Positions 1 to 9,619 of a stretch of 64,000 nucleotides of DNA are shown here, in pieces (position 1 is the first letter of the stretch; each line of letters starts with the position of its first letter). The notes below the pieces were generated by a model that worked only from the letters and a program-made list of their open reading frames with translations, was not told where the DNA came from and ran no database searches. A program made the position numbers and the translations under genes. Origin of the DNA: Chloroflexota bacterium (GTDB taxonomy: Bacteria; Chloroflexota; Dehalococcoidia; Lucifugimonadales; Lucifugimonadaceae); contig JAJRZP010000137.1 in the NCBI GenBank assembly GCA_024275195.1, positions 1 through 64,000 on the forward strand, read 5' to 3'.

Positions 1-1
1 C

Positions 2-616
2 AACAAGGCCAGCAACGACAACGACCTGGCAACGGCGCAACGGGCGATCGGTCGGATTCGCAACCGCTTTTCCGACCCCACATGGCTCCCCGTTTCACCC
101 CCACCCGAAGAGTCGGGCACCGATGAACCCGAACAGAACAGACCGATGCAGCCGGGCGACCGGGTCGAGATCAAAGGCCTCAACGTCGAGGCAATAGTTA
201 TCGAAGTAGACGTAGACGGCACGGTCGAGTTGATGATGGGCAATTCCCGTATTGAACTGAACGAGCGCCAATTACGCGTTGTCAAAGCAGCAGAAAAACC
301 GCAAGAACCGATCTCACCAAACGAACTACCCAACGTAACTATCAACACAATAGCTGCGGGGGAAGCAGCGAACACCTCCGGTGAACTGGATATTCGTGGA
401 TCGAGAGTTCACGAATCGGAAGAATTGGTCCGACAGTTCATCGACGACTGCTCGATACAGGGCCTCACAAGCGTCAGGATCATTCACGGCGATGGGACAG
501 GAGCCCTGAGAGAGGCCATCAGAGTCATACTCTCGAAGCACCCACTCGTGGCGTCTTTTAGCGCCGCCTCGCGAAATCGAGGTGGAAACGGTGCCACGCT
601 CGTCGACCTGAGTTAG
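2..616 (+). CDS. mutS2: Endonuclease MutS2, C-terminal part (partial at window start)
   Basis: Frame is open from base 2 (NKASNDNDLATAQRAIGRIRNRF...) into ORF 146..616. KOW-like 'PGDRVEIKGLNVEAIVIEVD' is followed by a C-terminal Smr domain 'LDIRGSRVHESEELVRQFIDDC...VRIIHGDGTGALREAI'. Confidence 0.88.
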   Translation, partial: NKASNDNDLATAQRAIGRIRNRFSDPTWLPVSPPPEESGTDEPEQNRPMQPGDRVEIKGLNVEAIVIEVDVDGTVELMMGNSRIELNERQLRVVKAAEKPQEPISPNELPNVTINTIAAGEAANTSGELDIRGSRVHESEELVRQFIDDCSIQGLTSVRIIHGDGTGALREAIRVILSKHPLVASFSAASRNRGGNGATLVDLS

Positions 617-759
617 TCAACTTCTGAACGGCTCACTACGACGACCGCCTTACCGACGATCAAACCCGGTTATTTCACGCTCCGCCCCTAACGCCAGAAT
701 GCGACGCGCTACCAAATCGTCCGATGACGCCCGAAGCAACGCCCAACGCCCTAACGCGC

Positions 760-794
760 AAATGCCCTTCTCTGCCGGGAAGAGAAGGGCATTT
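760..794. terminator. Intrinsic terminator hairpin between mutS2 and the archaellin-like gene
   Basis: aaatgcccttct ... agaagggcattt perfect 12-bp stem; convergent genes on both sides. Confidence 0.75.
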
Positions 795-946
795 GAATCT
801 TCGGGCCACCCGATCAGTGCCTACTGAGGGGGGAAAGCCTGATGCGCTGTACGGCTGGCCTGAAGATGGCCTGTGTCCGGGAGAGGTCCGGCCGGGGACG
901 CTCCCAGATGCACTACATAAGGTTTCCTGTAATTTGCCTGGTCTAT

Positions 947-1681
947 CTAGTTCAGGTTCATTACGTTCCGAAGGCCAGGCGGAATCGCACGCTGAACGGT
1001 CAGCGGCGCACCGAGCTGTGGTGTCAGTTCAAGAACAAACCTGGTGCTCTTGACTACGAGGCTGTCAGATGCGGTCAGACCCGATGCACTGCCACCGTTG
1101 GAAGCATTGCCATCCGTGTAGCCGATCGAGTTGGCCGACCCGACTGCTATGGCTGTGGCACGGTCCATTAGCCAGACCGTGATTTCAGCTTTTTCACCGT
1201 CTTCCAGCAGGTCGTCGCCGTTGTTCGTGCCGATGAAGGTCTGTGTCCACGCAATATCTGACATGCGCTGGTTCTCATCTGCATACGAGATGATCGTTGC
1301 AGTGCTTGCACCGGGAACGATATCCGGGTCGGTGCCTGAGTCATCTGCCGAGTAAGGCGCAGTCAGGTCGACTGGCTCACCAGCCAGAGAGTTCGAGACG
1401 ATGAAGACGATCTTGAATACAGCCTGGGTCGAGCCCTGGTAACCGGCAAACGCGAAGGCCGAACCCTGCTGTGCCAATCGGGTACGGGTCTCTTTCAGAC
1501 CGGCGTGAATCGTCTGTTTGTTCGCTTCTGACGAGAAGACACCCGCCGAAAGAATGGTGAAAGCGAACACGGAAGCCACAACCACGAATGCGATGAGCAC
1601 GATGGCTGTTTCGAGTCCGGTGATGCCCTTTTCACTGCGGGCCCCTGGCTCGACATTAGGTGCGAGATTGCTCTTGAACAT
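947..1681 (-). CDS. Archaellin (archaeal flagellin)-like protein with class III signal peptide
   Basis: N-terminus ...RSEKG|ITGLETAIVLIAFVVVASVFAFTILSAGVFSSE matches the archaellin/class III signal peptide pattern; beta-rich body; paralogous to 44060..44767. Confidence 0.8.
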   Translation of the reverse strand: MFKSNLAPNVEPGARSEKGITGLETAIVLIAFVVVASVFAFTILSAGVFSSEANKQTIHAGLKETRTRLAQQGSAFAFAGYQGSTQAVFKIVFIVSNSLAGEPVDLTAPYSADDSGTDPDIVPGASTATIISYADENQRMSDIAWTQTFIGTNNGDDLLEDGEKAEITVWLMDRATAIAVGSANSIGYTDGNASNGGSASGLTASDSLVVKSTRFVLELTPQLGAPLTVQRAIPPGLRNVMNLN

Positions 1682-2064
1682 TTTCTATTCCCCTTTTACC
1701 TGCGCAGCCAGCTTTTGTGGGTGACGCCGCCACCGACATGGTGGAATTCCCTCTAAGCGTCTGGTATGCAATTGGATTCGGGGCCGGAAGTGAATCCGCT
1801 GGCAGACCGGCTGTCTGTGCTGATAACCACTACGATGCCGTGCTGCCACCACCGAAACATCGCGGTTCGTACGGGCTGGTATCCGTGAATCTACCTAAAG
1901 ATCTACACGCAAACTCGGTTGGGCTGTGTACCCACCCGGGAGTGGAGTGGGCTATCACCCTGAGAACAAATCGTTCTCACGATCAGTGGCCGATATCCGG
2001 GTCGGCACACCGTGTGCAAACCTTCAGCCATTTGTTAGAAACCGAGCAACCGGACTTAAAGAAA

Positions 2065-2098
2065 AACACCGCCTGAGTAGTTGCACTCAGACGGTGTT
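2065..2098. terminator. Intrinsic terminator downstream of hemL
   Basis: aacaccg(cc)tgag...ctca(gac)ggtgtt imperfect hairpin after the hemL stop. Confidence 0.65.
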
Positions 2099-2179
2099 GG
2101 TTGATGGCGAAAAGCCTTATGGGTGGTCACATCAATCAGATGTTATTCCTGAGACGACCAATCAGCGTCGGAACTGCGA

Positions 2180-3460
2180 CTACGACGAAAGAGACCTCGC
2201 AACTGCGTCGAGGGTCTCTGCTATGTCTGCGTCTGAGTGCGCTGTCGAAACGAACCATGCCTCGAACTGTGAAGGTGGCAGGTAGACGCCGTTGTCGATC
2301 ATGCCGTGGAAAAAGGCCCCAAATGCCTCTCTGTCCGTTGCAGATGCACTATCCATATCGGTCACCGGGTTGCTGGTGAAGAACACAGTCATCAGACCGC
2401 AAGCCCGGTTTACAACGGCAGGAACGCCAGCATCGGCAAATACGCCCAGTACGCCGTCCGCCAACCTGTCGGTAATCGCCTGTATTCGTTCGTAAGTACC
2501 CGGCTTCGACAGTTCGTCAAGCGTCGCAATCCCGGCCGCCATCGCAACAGGGTTGCCCGATAACGTCCCCGCCTGATACATGGGGCCAAGGGGAGCTACC
2601 TCGCTCATAATCTCAGCGCTTGCACCGTATGCTCCCACCGGGAACCCACCGCCGACGATCTTGCCGAGACACGTAATATCCGGCGTCACGCCATAAACCG
2701 ACTGGGCCCCGCCCAGCGCCACCCGGAAGCCAGAAATGACCTCGTCGAAGATCAGTAGAGCCCCGTGTTCGGTGGTGAGGTCGCGTAGCCCTTCGAGGAA
2801 TCCGGGGGCAGGGGTGACAACACCCATGTTTCCAGCGATTGGCTCGACGATCACGGCAGCGACTTCACCTTCGTTGGCTTCGAGCAACAGCCGAACTGAA
2901 GCAACGTCGTTGAAATCAGCAACGAGAGTGGCCGCGGCATAATCGGGATGAACACCGGCTGATGACGCAATGCCCTGATTCGCAAGCCCTGAGCCCGCTT
3001 CAACCAACAGGGCATCTTCGTGTCCGTGGTATCCGCCGTTGAATTTGAGAATCTTGCTTCGCCCGGTCTTCGCACGAGCGAGACGGAGCGCGGACATGGT
3101 CGCCTCTGTACCGGAACTGACGAACCGCACGACTTCGATGGAAGGTACAGCTTCCGTCACACGTCGGGCCATCTCAACTTCAAGCTCGGTAGGTGCCCCG
3201 AACGAAGTTCCCTGTCGTGCGGCACTAACGGCAGCATCGATCACGGCCGGGTGAGCGTGTCCGAGGATCATCGGCCCCCATGAGCACACATAGTCGATCA
3301 ACTCGTTGTCGTCAGCATCCCAAATGCGCGAGCCTGAAGCTCTCTTAAAGAAGATCGGGTCGCCGCCCACGGAGCCCCACGCACGTGCAGGACTGTTAAC
3401 CCCACCAGGGATCAGGTTCTTGGCATCACGAAATAACTGTGCCGACTTTGCACGGGACAA
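2180..3460 (-). CDS. hemL: Glutamate-1-semialdehyde 2,1-aminomutase
   Basis: 'LIPGGVNSPARAWGSVGGDPIFFKRASGSRIWDADDNELIDYVCSWGPMILGH', 'LIFDEVISGFRVALGGAQ', 'TLSGNPVAMAAG'. Start placed at a TTG (3460) preceded by GGAGG; the 3532 ORF start overlaps the hemA terminator. Confidence 0.92.
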   Translation of the reverse strand: MSRAKSAQLFRDAKNLIPGGVNSPARAWGSVGGDPIFFKRASGSRIWDADDNELIDYVCSWGPMILGHAHPAVIDAAVSAARQGTSFGAPTELEVEMARRVTEAVPSIEVVRFVSSGTEATMSALRLARAKTGRSKILKFNGGYHGHEDALLVEAGSGLANQGIASSAGVHPDYAAATLVADFNDVASVRLLLEANEGEVAAVIVEPIAGNMGVVTPAPGFLEGLRDLTTEHGALLIFDEVISGFRVALGGAQSVYGVTPDITCLGKIVGGGFPVGAYGASAEIMSEVAPLGPMYQAGTLSGNPVAMAAGIATLDELSKPGTYERIQAITDRLADGVLGVFADAGVPAVVNRACGLMTVFFTSNPVTDMDSASATDREAFGAFFHGMIDNGVYLPPSQFEAWFVSTAHSDADIAETLDAVARSLSS

Positions 3461-3526
3461 TCTGGGCCTCCGAATTATGAACCGCGAGCGTTCAAAGTAA
3501 TCTCTCTCATATTCTGGCGAGAAAAA

Positions 3527-3546
3527 GGGCACTGTAACAGTGCCCT
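3527..3546 (-). terminator. Intrinsic terminator downstream of hemA
   Basis: gggcactg taac/cagtgccc hairpin; on the minus strand it is followed by TTTTTC. Confidence 0.65.
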
Positions 3547-3584
3547 ATCGTCATATTTAGTTCAACCGACTCACTGGTTCGAAC

Positions 3585-4925
3585 TTACTCGAGTTCGTCC
3601 TCATCTTCTTCTGACAGTGCGAACACTTTCTGAACCGCCTCTGCAGCACTGTGTTCTTCACTTCGCAAGAAGCTGATCGGGTCGGCAAGGATGCGGCGCA
3701 CCAGTGATCGTGTCATTTTTTCGACCGAAACCGCCTGCTTTTCAGTCAGGCCATCGAGACGAGAAAGTGTCTGCTCAACTTCCTCACGCCTCATCTGCTC
3801 GATACGAGCGCCGAGAGTTCGGATGACAGGTTCACTGTCAATCCCGGTCAAACGCTCCTTGAAGCGCAGTATTCCATCCTCAATGTAGCTCTGAGCCTCT
3901 GCGGCAGCTTCCTCACGAAGTTCCCAACTCTCAGCCGACTTTGCCTGGAGTTCAGTAAGGCTGATCAGGTTCACTTCATCGATCTCGCCGACTGAGGGCT
4001 CTACATCGCGCGGCATCCCCAGATCGAGAATGCTAAGTAGTCGATCCGGTCGGGTAGTGACAGCATTTCTGACCACGCCATCCGAAATTACTGAACTGGT
4101 GGCAGCGGTGCAGGTTATCAATACATCGGCCTCGACTAGTGCTGTCGAAATATCCTCGAACAGAACCTGTGGAGCGCCTAGCTCTTCGGCGAGAACCCTG
4201 CCTCGGTTCGCCGATCGACTCGAAACAACGATGTCGTCTGCGCCGTATCTTCGCAGAGCGCGAGCGGTGAGTTTGCCCATCTCGCCCGCGCCAATCAGCA
4301 GAACCCGTAATCCGCTCAAATCACCCAGCGTGCTCTGAAGTTCCTGCACGCCAAGCGACGAAACCGACGTCCGGTTGCGTCCGAGGGCAGTCTCCTTGCG
4401 AATCTTTCGACTCGTCCGCAATGCTGCGTGAAATAGACGCGATAGCATCGGGTCAACGGCTCCGGCTTCGCCAGCGGCCTGCATTGCACGCGTGACCTGA
4501 CCGAGTATCTGGGATTCGCCAAGTGCGACCGACTGAAGGCCAGCCGTGACAGCAAACAGGTGCTCTGCGACCTCATCACCTGTCAACGTATAGATATATT
4601 CGCCAATGCCAGTGACGCCGGCATGCTCGGGAACGGCGTCAATGTATTCCCGTAGCTGGCGAACACCGACTTCTACATCTTCGGCAACCGAGTAGATTTC
4701 GGTGCGGTTGCATGTCGAAAGAATGACACCCCCGCCGGCATGGGTCGCAAGTCGCTCTAAGTGTTCCTTTAGCGAATGGGCCGGTACTGCCACGCACTCC
4801 AGCACATCGACTGGAGCGCGATCAATATTTAGCCCTGCGAGTATGAAATTCAATTTATTAAACCTACCAGCGCTCGCCCCCGTACTGGCAGACTCATGTG
4901 CGAGAATCCCAGCCCCTGACTGCAA
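3585..4925 (-). CDS. hemA: Glutamyl-tRNA reductase
   Basis: 'GGGVILSTCNRTEIYSVAEDV', 'LQSVALGESQILGQV', 'RVLLIGAGEMGKLTARAL', 'ILDLGMPRDVEPSV'. Exact start uncertain. Confidence 0.93.
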   Translation of the reverse strand: MQSGAGILAHESASTGASAGRFNKLNFILAGLNIDRAPVDVLECVAVPAHSLKEHLERLATHAGGGVILSTCNRTEIYSVAEDVEVGVRQLREYIDAVPEHAGVTGIGEYIYTLTGDEVAEHLFAVTAGLQSVALGESQILGQVTRAMQAAGEAGAVDPMLSRLFHAALRTSRKIRKETALGRNRTSVSSLGVQELQSTLGDLSGLRVLLIGAGEMGKLTARALRRYGADDIVVSSRSANRGRVLAEELGAPQVLFEDISTALVEADVLITCTAATSSVISDGVVRNAVTTRPDRLLSILDLGMPRDVEPSVGEIDEVNLISLTELQAKSAESWELREEAAAEAQSYIEDGILRFKERLTGIDSEPVIRTLGARIEQMRREEVEQTLSRLDGLTEKQAVSVEKMTRSLVRRILADPISFLRSEEHSAAEAVQKVFALSEEDEDELE

Positions 4926-5080
4926 CGGTAGGTCAGTTCTATATGACGTTCGATTGTAGAATTTATCACGCCCAATTGCGGATTCTACCTAGTGGCGTGA
5001 GTAGTTCGTGAAGCCAGATGGTAGCATCATCAAACCGAAGTTAAAGGTATCAATCAATCGCAAGATTTTCAGCCTGTCTC

Positions 5081-5944
5081 ATGAGCATTCCATCAATAAT
5101 TCCACCCGACAAACGCGGCTACACGCTGCCCGGCATATTCGTAACGACCGAATGGTTGGCAGAACACATCGAAGATGAAAACGTCCGCGTGGTCGATACG
5201 GATTCACCTGAAGAGTACAAATCTGGCCACATCACCGGTTCGGTGAATCCAGTTGATCACTACTACAAGACATCTCTTGATGATCGCACTCACATTCAGA
5301 ATCCTGAACAGTTCGCGCAGACTATGGCAGGGCTCGGGATCGATGATGACACGCTCGTTATCGGCTACAACCGCTCGGGTGGTGTCTACCCGTTCAGGCT
5401 AATGTGGGCACTCAACTACTACGGGCACACCAACGTGAAAATCCTCGATGGCGGGCTGGAGAAGTGGCAAGCTGAAAGCCGACCCACCACCACCGATCCC
5501 ACGATTGCCCCAACTGGAGTCGGTTCTTTCAGTCCGAAGAGAGATCCGGAGATATTTGCATCTATGGAGCAGGTTCTCGCGGCGATCGACGATGACTCGA
5601 CGATCTTGCTAGATGTACGGTCGGACGAAGAATGGACCGGCGAAAACAAACGTGGGGGACCCCGGGGCGGGCGGATCCCCGGTGCTGTTCATCTTGAGTG
5701 GACGAATTTCCACACTGGCGGAGCCATCCCGGTTCTGAGAACTGCCGATGAAATCCGCAGAATACTCGCCGATGTCGGGGTGACACCTGATAAGAACGTC
5801 ATCACCTACTGACAGGGTGGCATCCGTGCGGCGCACGGATTCTGGACTCTGAAGCTCGCCGGATTCGAAAACGTACGCGACTATGACGGTTCGTGGCGAG
5901 AGTGGGCGGCGATCCCTTCATGCCCGGTAGAGGGGCTCACCTAG
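5081..5944 (+). CDS. Two-domain rhodanese (thiosulfate/3-mercaptopyruvate sulfurtransferase); candidate selenoprotein with UGA at the catalytic Cys codon
   Basis: 243 aa of rhodanese ending ...DKNVITY, then TGA (5810-5812), then in the same frame QGGIRAAHGFWTLKLAGFENVRDYDGSWREWAAIPSCPVEGLT* (TAG 5942-5944). TGA occupies the C of the CxGGxRA active-site loop. Family call is firm; Sec decoding is inferred. Confidence 0.8.
5813..5844 (+). promoter_or_regulatory. Candidate bacterial SECIS element
   Basis: Directly after the in-frame TGA: ATCCGTGC-GGC-GCACGGAT (5822-5840), perfect 8-bp stem, loop starting with G, loop begins 17 nt after the TGA; possible short lower stem CAG/CTG. Confidence 0.6.
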
Positions 5945-6103
5945 TTCAGCTTCGCCTCGGGTGGTACGACCTGTCCTGTGGCAATTGAGCCGGAATCCGA
6001 TTCTCTTCGGACAGCCGTATATATTCTCAGGATGGCTCGATGAAAACAGCACCGATCTGGCAAGTGTTCAGAATCTCCGTTCCATTTCAACATATGGCTT
6101 CGC

Positions 6104-7324
6104 ATGAAACTACGAAGAACATTCCTAATATGGTTTGCGCTGGCAGCGACCACCGCCATCGCGGCGGCAGCCTGCGCTGGTGATCTGAATCCTGCCAGCG
6201 CTCCCACCCCGATCGTATTCGATCCGGTTCCACCGTTCACAGCAGATGCCCCAGCGGCAACCAGCACGCCTGATATCAAGCCAACAAACCCTCTTCCGCT
6301 TCCGACATATCCCGAGGGCGTACTTGAGCTATATGACATCGCAGGATGGCTCAACTCTGATGAATTCACGATCGCCGAACGAACAGCAAACAACGAGGTA
6401 GTTCTTGTAGATTTCTGGACGTACACCTGTGTCAACTGCATCCGCACTTTCCCGTTTCTCAGGGATTGGTACGCCAAGTACACCGACAGAGGTCTGGTTA
6501 TTCTCGGAGTGCACACGCCAGAGTTCAATTTCGAGAAAGACTACGACAACGTAAAGGCGGCAATCGAACGAGAAGGCATCGGGTGGCCGGTTGCCCAGGA
6601 CAATGAATATGCCACCTGGGACTCTTTCGGAAACCGTTACTGGCCCGCCAAATACCTGATTGGGATTGACGGCCAGTTGTCGTATCGTCACTTTGGAGAG
6701 GGTGCATATGTCGAGACCGAACAGGCGATCCGTGACGCACTGACTGAGGCGGGATGGGATGTCTCGGATATTCCGTTCACCGATCTTGAACCGGCAACAA
6801 AAGATTCGGTTGCCAATCGTGTCACCCGAGAACTGTACGGTGGCTACGAAAGAAACTACACCCAGACCGGGCTTTACGCGGGTCAGGAGCAGTACTACAT
6901 AGCAGCCGACTCCACTCGCGAGTATCTCGATGACGGCACCTACACTCCGAACCAGTTCTATTTGCAGGGATCGTGGACCAACGGCCCGGAATCGATAACT
7001 CATGCAAGATCAACGAAGAACCTTGAAGATCACATCGCTTTCCAGTTCGTTGGGCGAAGCGCGAACGTCGTGGTAAATCCAACACGTGCAGAGCAGTTCA
7101 ACGTGTACGTGGAACTCGACGATCGACCACTCAAACCAGATGAGGCCGGAATGGACATAATGTTCGACAATCAGGGTCGTTCATACTTCATCGTCGATAG
7201 CCCGCGGCTCTATGCCTTTCTCGAAACTCCTGAATATGGGGAGTACATCGTAAAGTTGGCATCCGACTCGGATGATTTCGCAATCTCCGCATTCACTTTT
7301 GGAATCAACGAAAGTGGAATATAG
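6104..7324 (+). CDS. Thioredoxin-like lipoprotein (DipZ/TlpA C-terminal-like)
   Basis: Lipobox-like signal '...AIAAAAC'; 'VLVDFWTYTCVNCIRTFPFLRDWYAKYTDRGLVILGVHTPEF'; WPAKYLI cis-Pro region. Confidence 0.82.
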   Translation: MKLRRTFLIWFALAATTAIAAAACAGDLNPASAPTPIVFDPVPPFTADAPAATSTPDIKPTNPLPLPTYPEGVLELYDIAGWLNSDEFTIAERTANNEVVLVDFWTYTCVNCIRTFPFLRDWYAKYTDRGLVILGVHTPEFNFEKDYDNVKAAIEREGIGWPVAQDNEYATWDSFGNRYWPAKYLIGIDGQLSYRHFGEGAYVETEQAIRDALTEAGWDVSDIPFTDLEPATKDSVANRVTRELYGGYERNYTQTGLYAGQEQYYIAADSTREYLDDGTYTPNQFYLQGSWTNGPESITHARSTKNLEDHIAFQFVGRSANVVVNPTRAEQFNVYVELDDRPLKPDEAGMDIMFDNQGRSYFIVDSPRLYAFLETPEYGEYIVKLASDSDDFAISAFTFGINESGI

Positions 7325-8325
7325 TGGGCGCAATGCATCTTCCATCACGTCGCTTGCTTGCCATGGCTGTCGTCAGCATGACGAGTCTGGCGCTCGTCGC
7401 GTGCGGATCGTCCGTTGCCTCCGAGATCGCCACAACGACGTCTGTGCCTGAAGTTCAGATACCCGACCCTGTCTCAGAGGCTGCCCTATTCGCTTCGCAA
7501 GAGCCAAACTGGGTTGCGATCTCCGAAGATATCGATCTCGTACTGGCAACACCCGACCTCGGAGTCGGCGAACAACGATTCGGCATCGTACTCAGCGACG
7601 ATAAAGGCCTGATTAAATTCCCGATAGTGAAGTTGACTTCAAATTACTTTCCAGACGGATACAACGCTGAGCCAAACTTAGAGTTGTCCGATTCAGGGTC
7701 AGCGCGGTTCTATGAATTCCCGTTCGGAACACGTGGAATTTATTCGACAAATCTCAAGTTTGCGAAAGCTGGCTTATGGTCGGTATCCGCCAATGTCCCG
7801 CGCCCGGATGGTTCCAGTTCGCGTGTGGAGGTTCGGTTCCCTGTTGCAGAAACGGCCATGTCGGTTGCTGTCGGCCAGAACGCACCACTGAGCGACAGCC
7901 GAACACTGGCAGATACCGGCGATCTTGCGGGGCTAACCACCGGCAGCCTGAGAGATCCAGGCCTGTATGAGTATTCGATCGCCGATGCCATCGACCGTGA
8001 CCGACCGCTTCTGATCGTCTTCGCCAGCCCTGCCTTTTGCACGAATGCCGTCTGCGGGCCGCAGGTCGAGGTTGCCAGCGAGTTGCGGGAGGAATACGGG
8101 GAGCAAGTCGATTTCGTCCATGTTGATCTTTACACCAATACTCAGGAAATCCAGGGTGACCTGAGCAAGGCGCAACTGACACCTATCCTCGCTGAGTGGG
8201 GCCTTACCTCGCAGGAGTGGACCTTCATCGTTGGTCCCGATGGTGTTGTAACCCACCGATTCGAGAATTTCGCACCCAAGCCCGAGTTGATAGTGGCTCT
8301 CGATCAAGCTATCGAAATGAGCTAA
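7324..8325 (+). CDS. Lipoprotein with thioredoxin-like domain
   Basis: Lipobox 'TSLALVACGSS'; 'RPLLIVFASPAFCTNAVCGPQVEVASELREEYGEQVDFVHVDLY'. GTG start overlaps the upstream stop, so likely translationally coupled. Confidence 0.75.
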   Translation: MGAMHLPSRRLLAMAVVSMTSLALVACGSSVASEIATTTSVPEVQIPDPVSEAALFASQEPNWVAISEDIDLVLATPDLGVGEQRFGIVLSDDKGLIKFPIVKLTSNYFPDGYNAEPNLELSDSGSARFYEFPFGTRGIYSTNLKFAKAGLWSVSANVPRPDGSSSRVEVRFPVAETAMSVAVGQNAPLSDSRTLADTGDLAGLTTGSLRDPGLYEYSIADAIDRDRPLLIVFASPAFCTNAVCGPQVEVASELREEYGEQVDFVHVDLYTNTQEIQGDLSKAQLTPILAEWGLTSQEWTFIVGPDGVVTHRFENFAPKPELIVALDQAIEMS

Positions 8326-8466
8326 CTCGCTGTCGGCAATGCTCCACTTAGCTAGCAACGCAACTTCTCGGCATTGCGAATCGGTGTACGAGAGCATAGC
8401 GTTATCACCTGCCTGCCCCGCTAATTTCCGCAATGCCCTCCAGTTCACCCAAAGAAAGAACACAAA

Positions 8467-9609
8467 TTGACCGACTGGCTCGATCTCGCCAATTCCAAGA
8501 AAAATGAGCTTTTCGAGCTTATAGAAATGCTTGTGCGGATCGAGACTCCCACCAGCGACAAAGCCGCAAACGACCGAATCTCGATGATCGCAGCCGATCT
8601 ACTCAGATCACTCGGCGGTGAGGTGACTGTCCATCCGCAGATTGAGTTTGGCGACCATGTCACCGCCAGTTGGGCAGCCAGTAACGGCAGCACCGACAAA
8701 CACGCCCTGATAGTGGGGCATCTCGACACAGTGTGGCCGCACGGCACGCTCGAACGGATGGGTTACTACGAAGAAGATGGGCGAATGTACGGTCCTGGCG
8801 TGCTCGATATGAAAGCCGGAATTGCGACGACGATCATCGGACTACGGGTGCTTCAGGATAATGATCTCTGGCCAGATCGCCCGATAAAAGTTCTATTCAA
8901 CACCGATGAAGAAGTCGGCAGCCCCTCGTCACGCCCTCTGGTAGAAGAATCGGCCGTCAATGCCGAGTATGCACTGATCATGGAACCCGGTCAGGCGGGT
9001 GCTGGTGCGCTCAAGACTCAGCGCAAGGGCCTTGGTGAATTTCGAATATCTGTCGAAGGAAAAGCAAGCCACGCCGGTGCATTCCCCGAGCGCGGTGCAT
9101 CTGCTATTCACGAACTCGCGTTGAGAATCATCGAGCTTCAGGGGATGAATGATTGGGCGAACGGCATCACCGTCAACACCGGGTTAATCTCAGGGGGCTC
9201 GGCCCGGAACACCATTCCTGCATCAGCCGATGCCACCATCGACGTTCGGGTGCGAACGAACGAACAAGCTGCCCGAATCGAAACAGAAATCAGGTCGATG
9301 AAGCCGGAAATAGCGGGAACTACACTCACGATTTCTGGCAGCTTTCACCGCCCACCGATGGAACGAACCCCTGAACTGGCTGAACTTGCCGAGAAACTGA
9401 TCGATTGGTCGAACGATTTTGGGTTCGAGCTTACTGAAGAGTCGACTGGTGGCGGCAGCGATGCCAATCTGACAGCAGCAATGGGTGTCCCCTCGGCCGA
9501 CGGTCTCGGATCGAAGGGATTGAATCCACATGCCGAAGGCGAAAACATCGAAATCGGCGAGCAAGTCAATCGGCTGGCATTGTTCATGAAAGCGCTACAC
9601 TCGCTGTAG
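8467..9609 (+). CDS. M20 family metallopeptidase (carboxypeptidase/deacylase type)
   Basis: 'ALIVGHLDTVWPHGTL', 'YGPGVLDMKAGIATTI', 'FNTDEEVGSPSSRPLVEE', 'STGGGSDANLTAAMGVPSADGLGSKG'. TTG start. Confidence 0.88.
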   Translation: MTDWLDLANSKKNELFELIEMLVRIETPTSDKAANDRISMIAADLLRSLGGEVTVHPQIEFGDHVTASWAASNGSTDKHALIVGHLDTVWPHGTLERMGYYEEDGRMYGPGVLDMKAGIATTIIGLRVLQDNDLWPDRPIKVLFNTDEEVGSPSSRPLVEESAVNAEYALIMEPGQAGAGALKTQRKGLGEFRISVEGKASHAGAFPERGASAIHELALRIIELQGMNDWANGITVNTGLISGGSARNTIPASADATIDVRVRTNEQAARIETEIRSMKPEIAGTTLTISGSFHRPPMERTPELAELAEKLIDWSNDFGFELTEESTGGGSDANLTAAMGVPSADGLGSKGLNPHAEGENIEIGEQVNRLALFMKALHSL

Positions 9610-9619
9610 TAGAACGACA

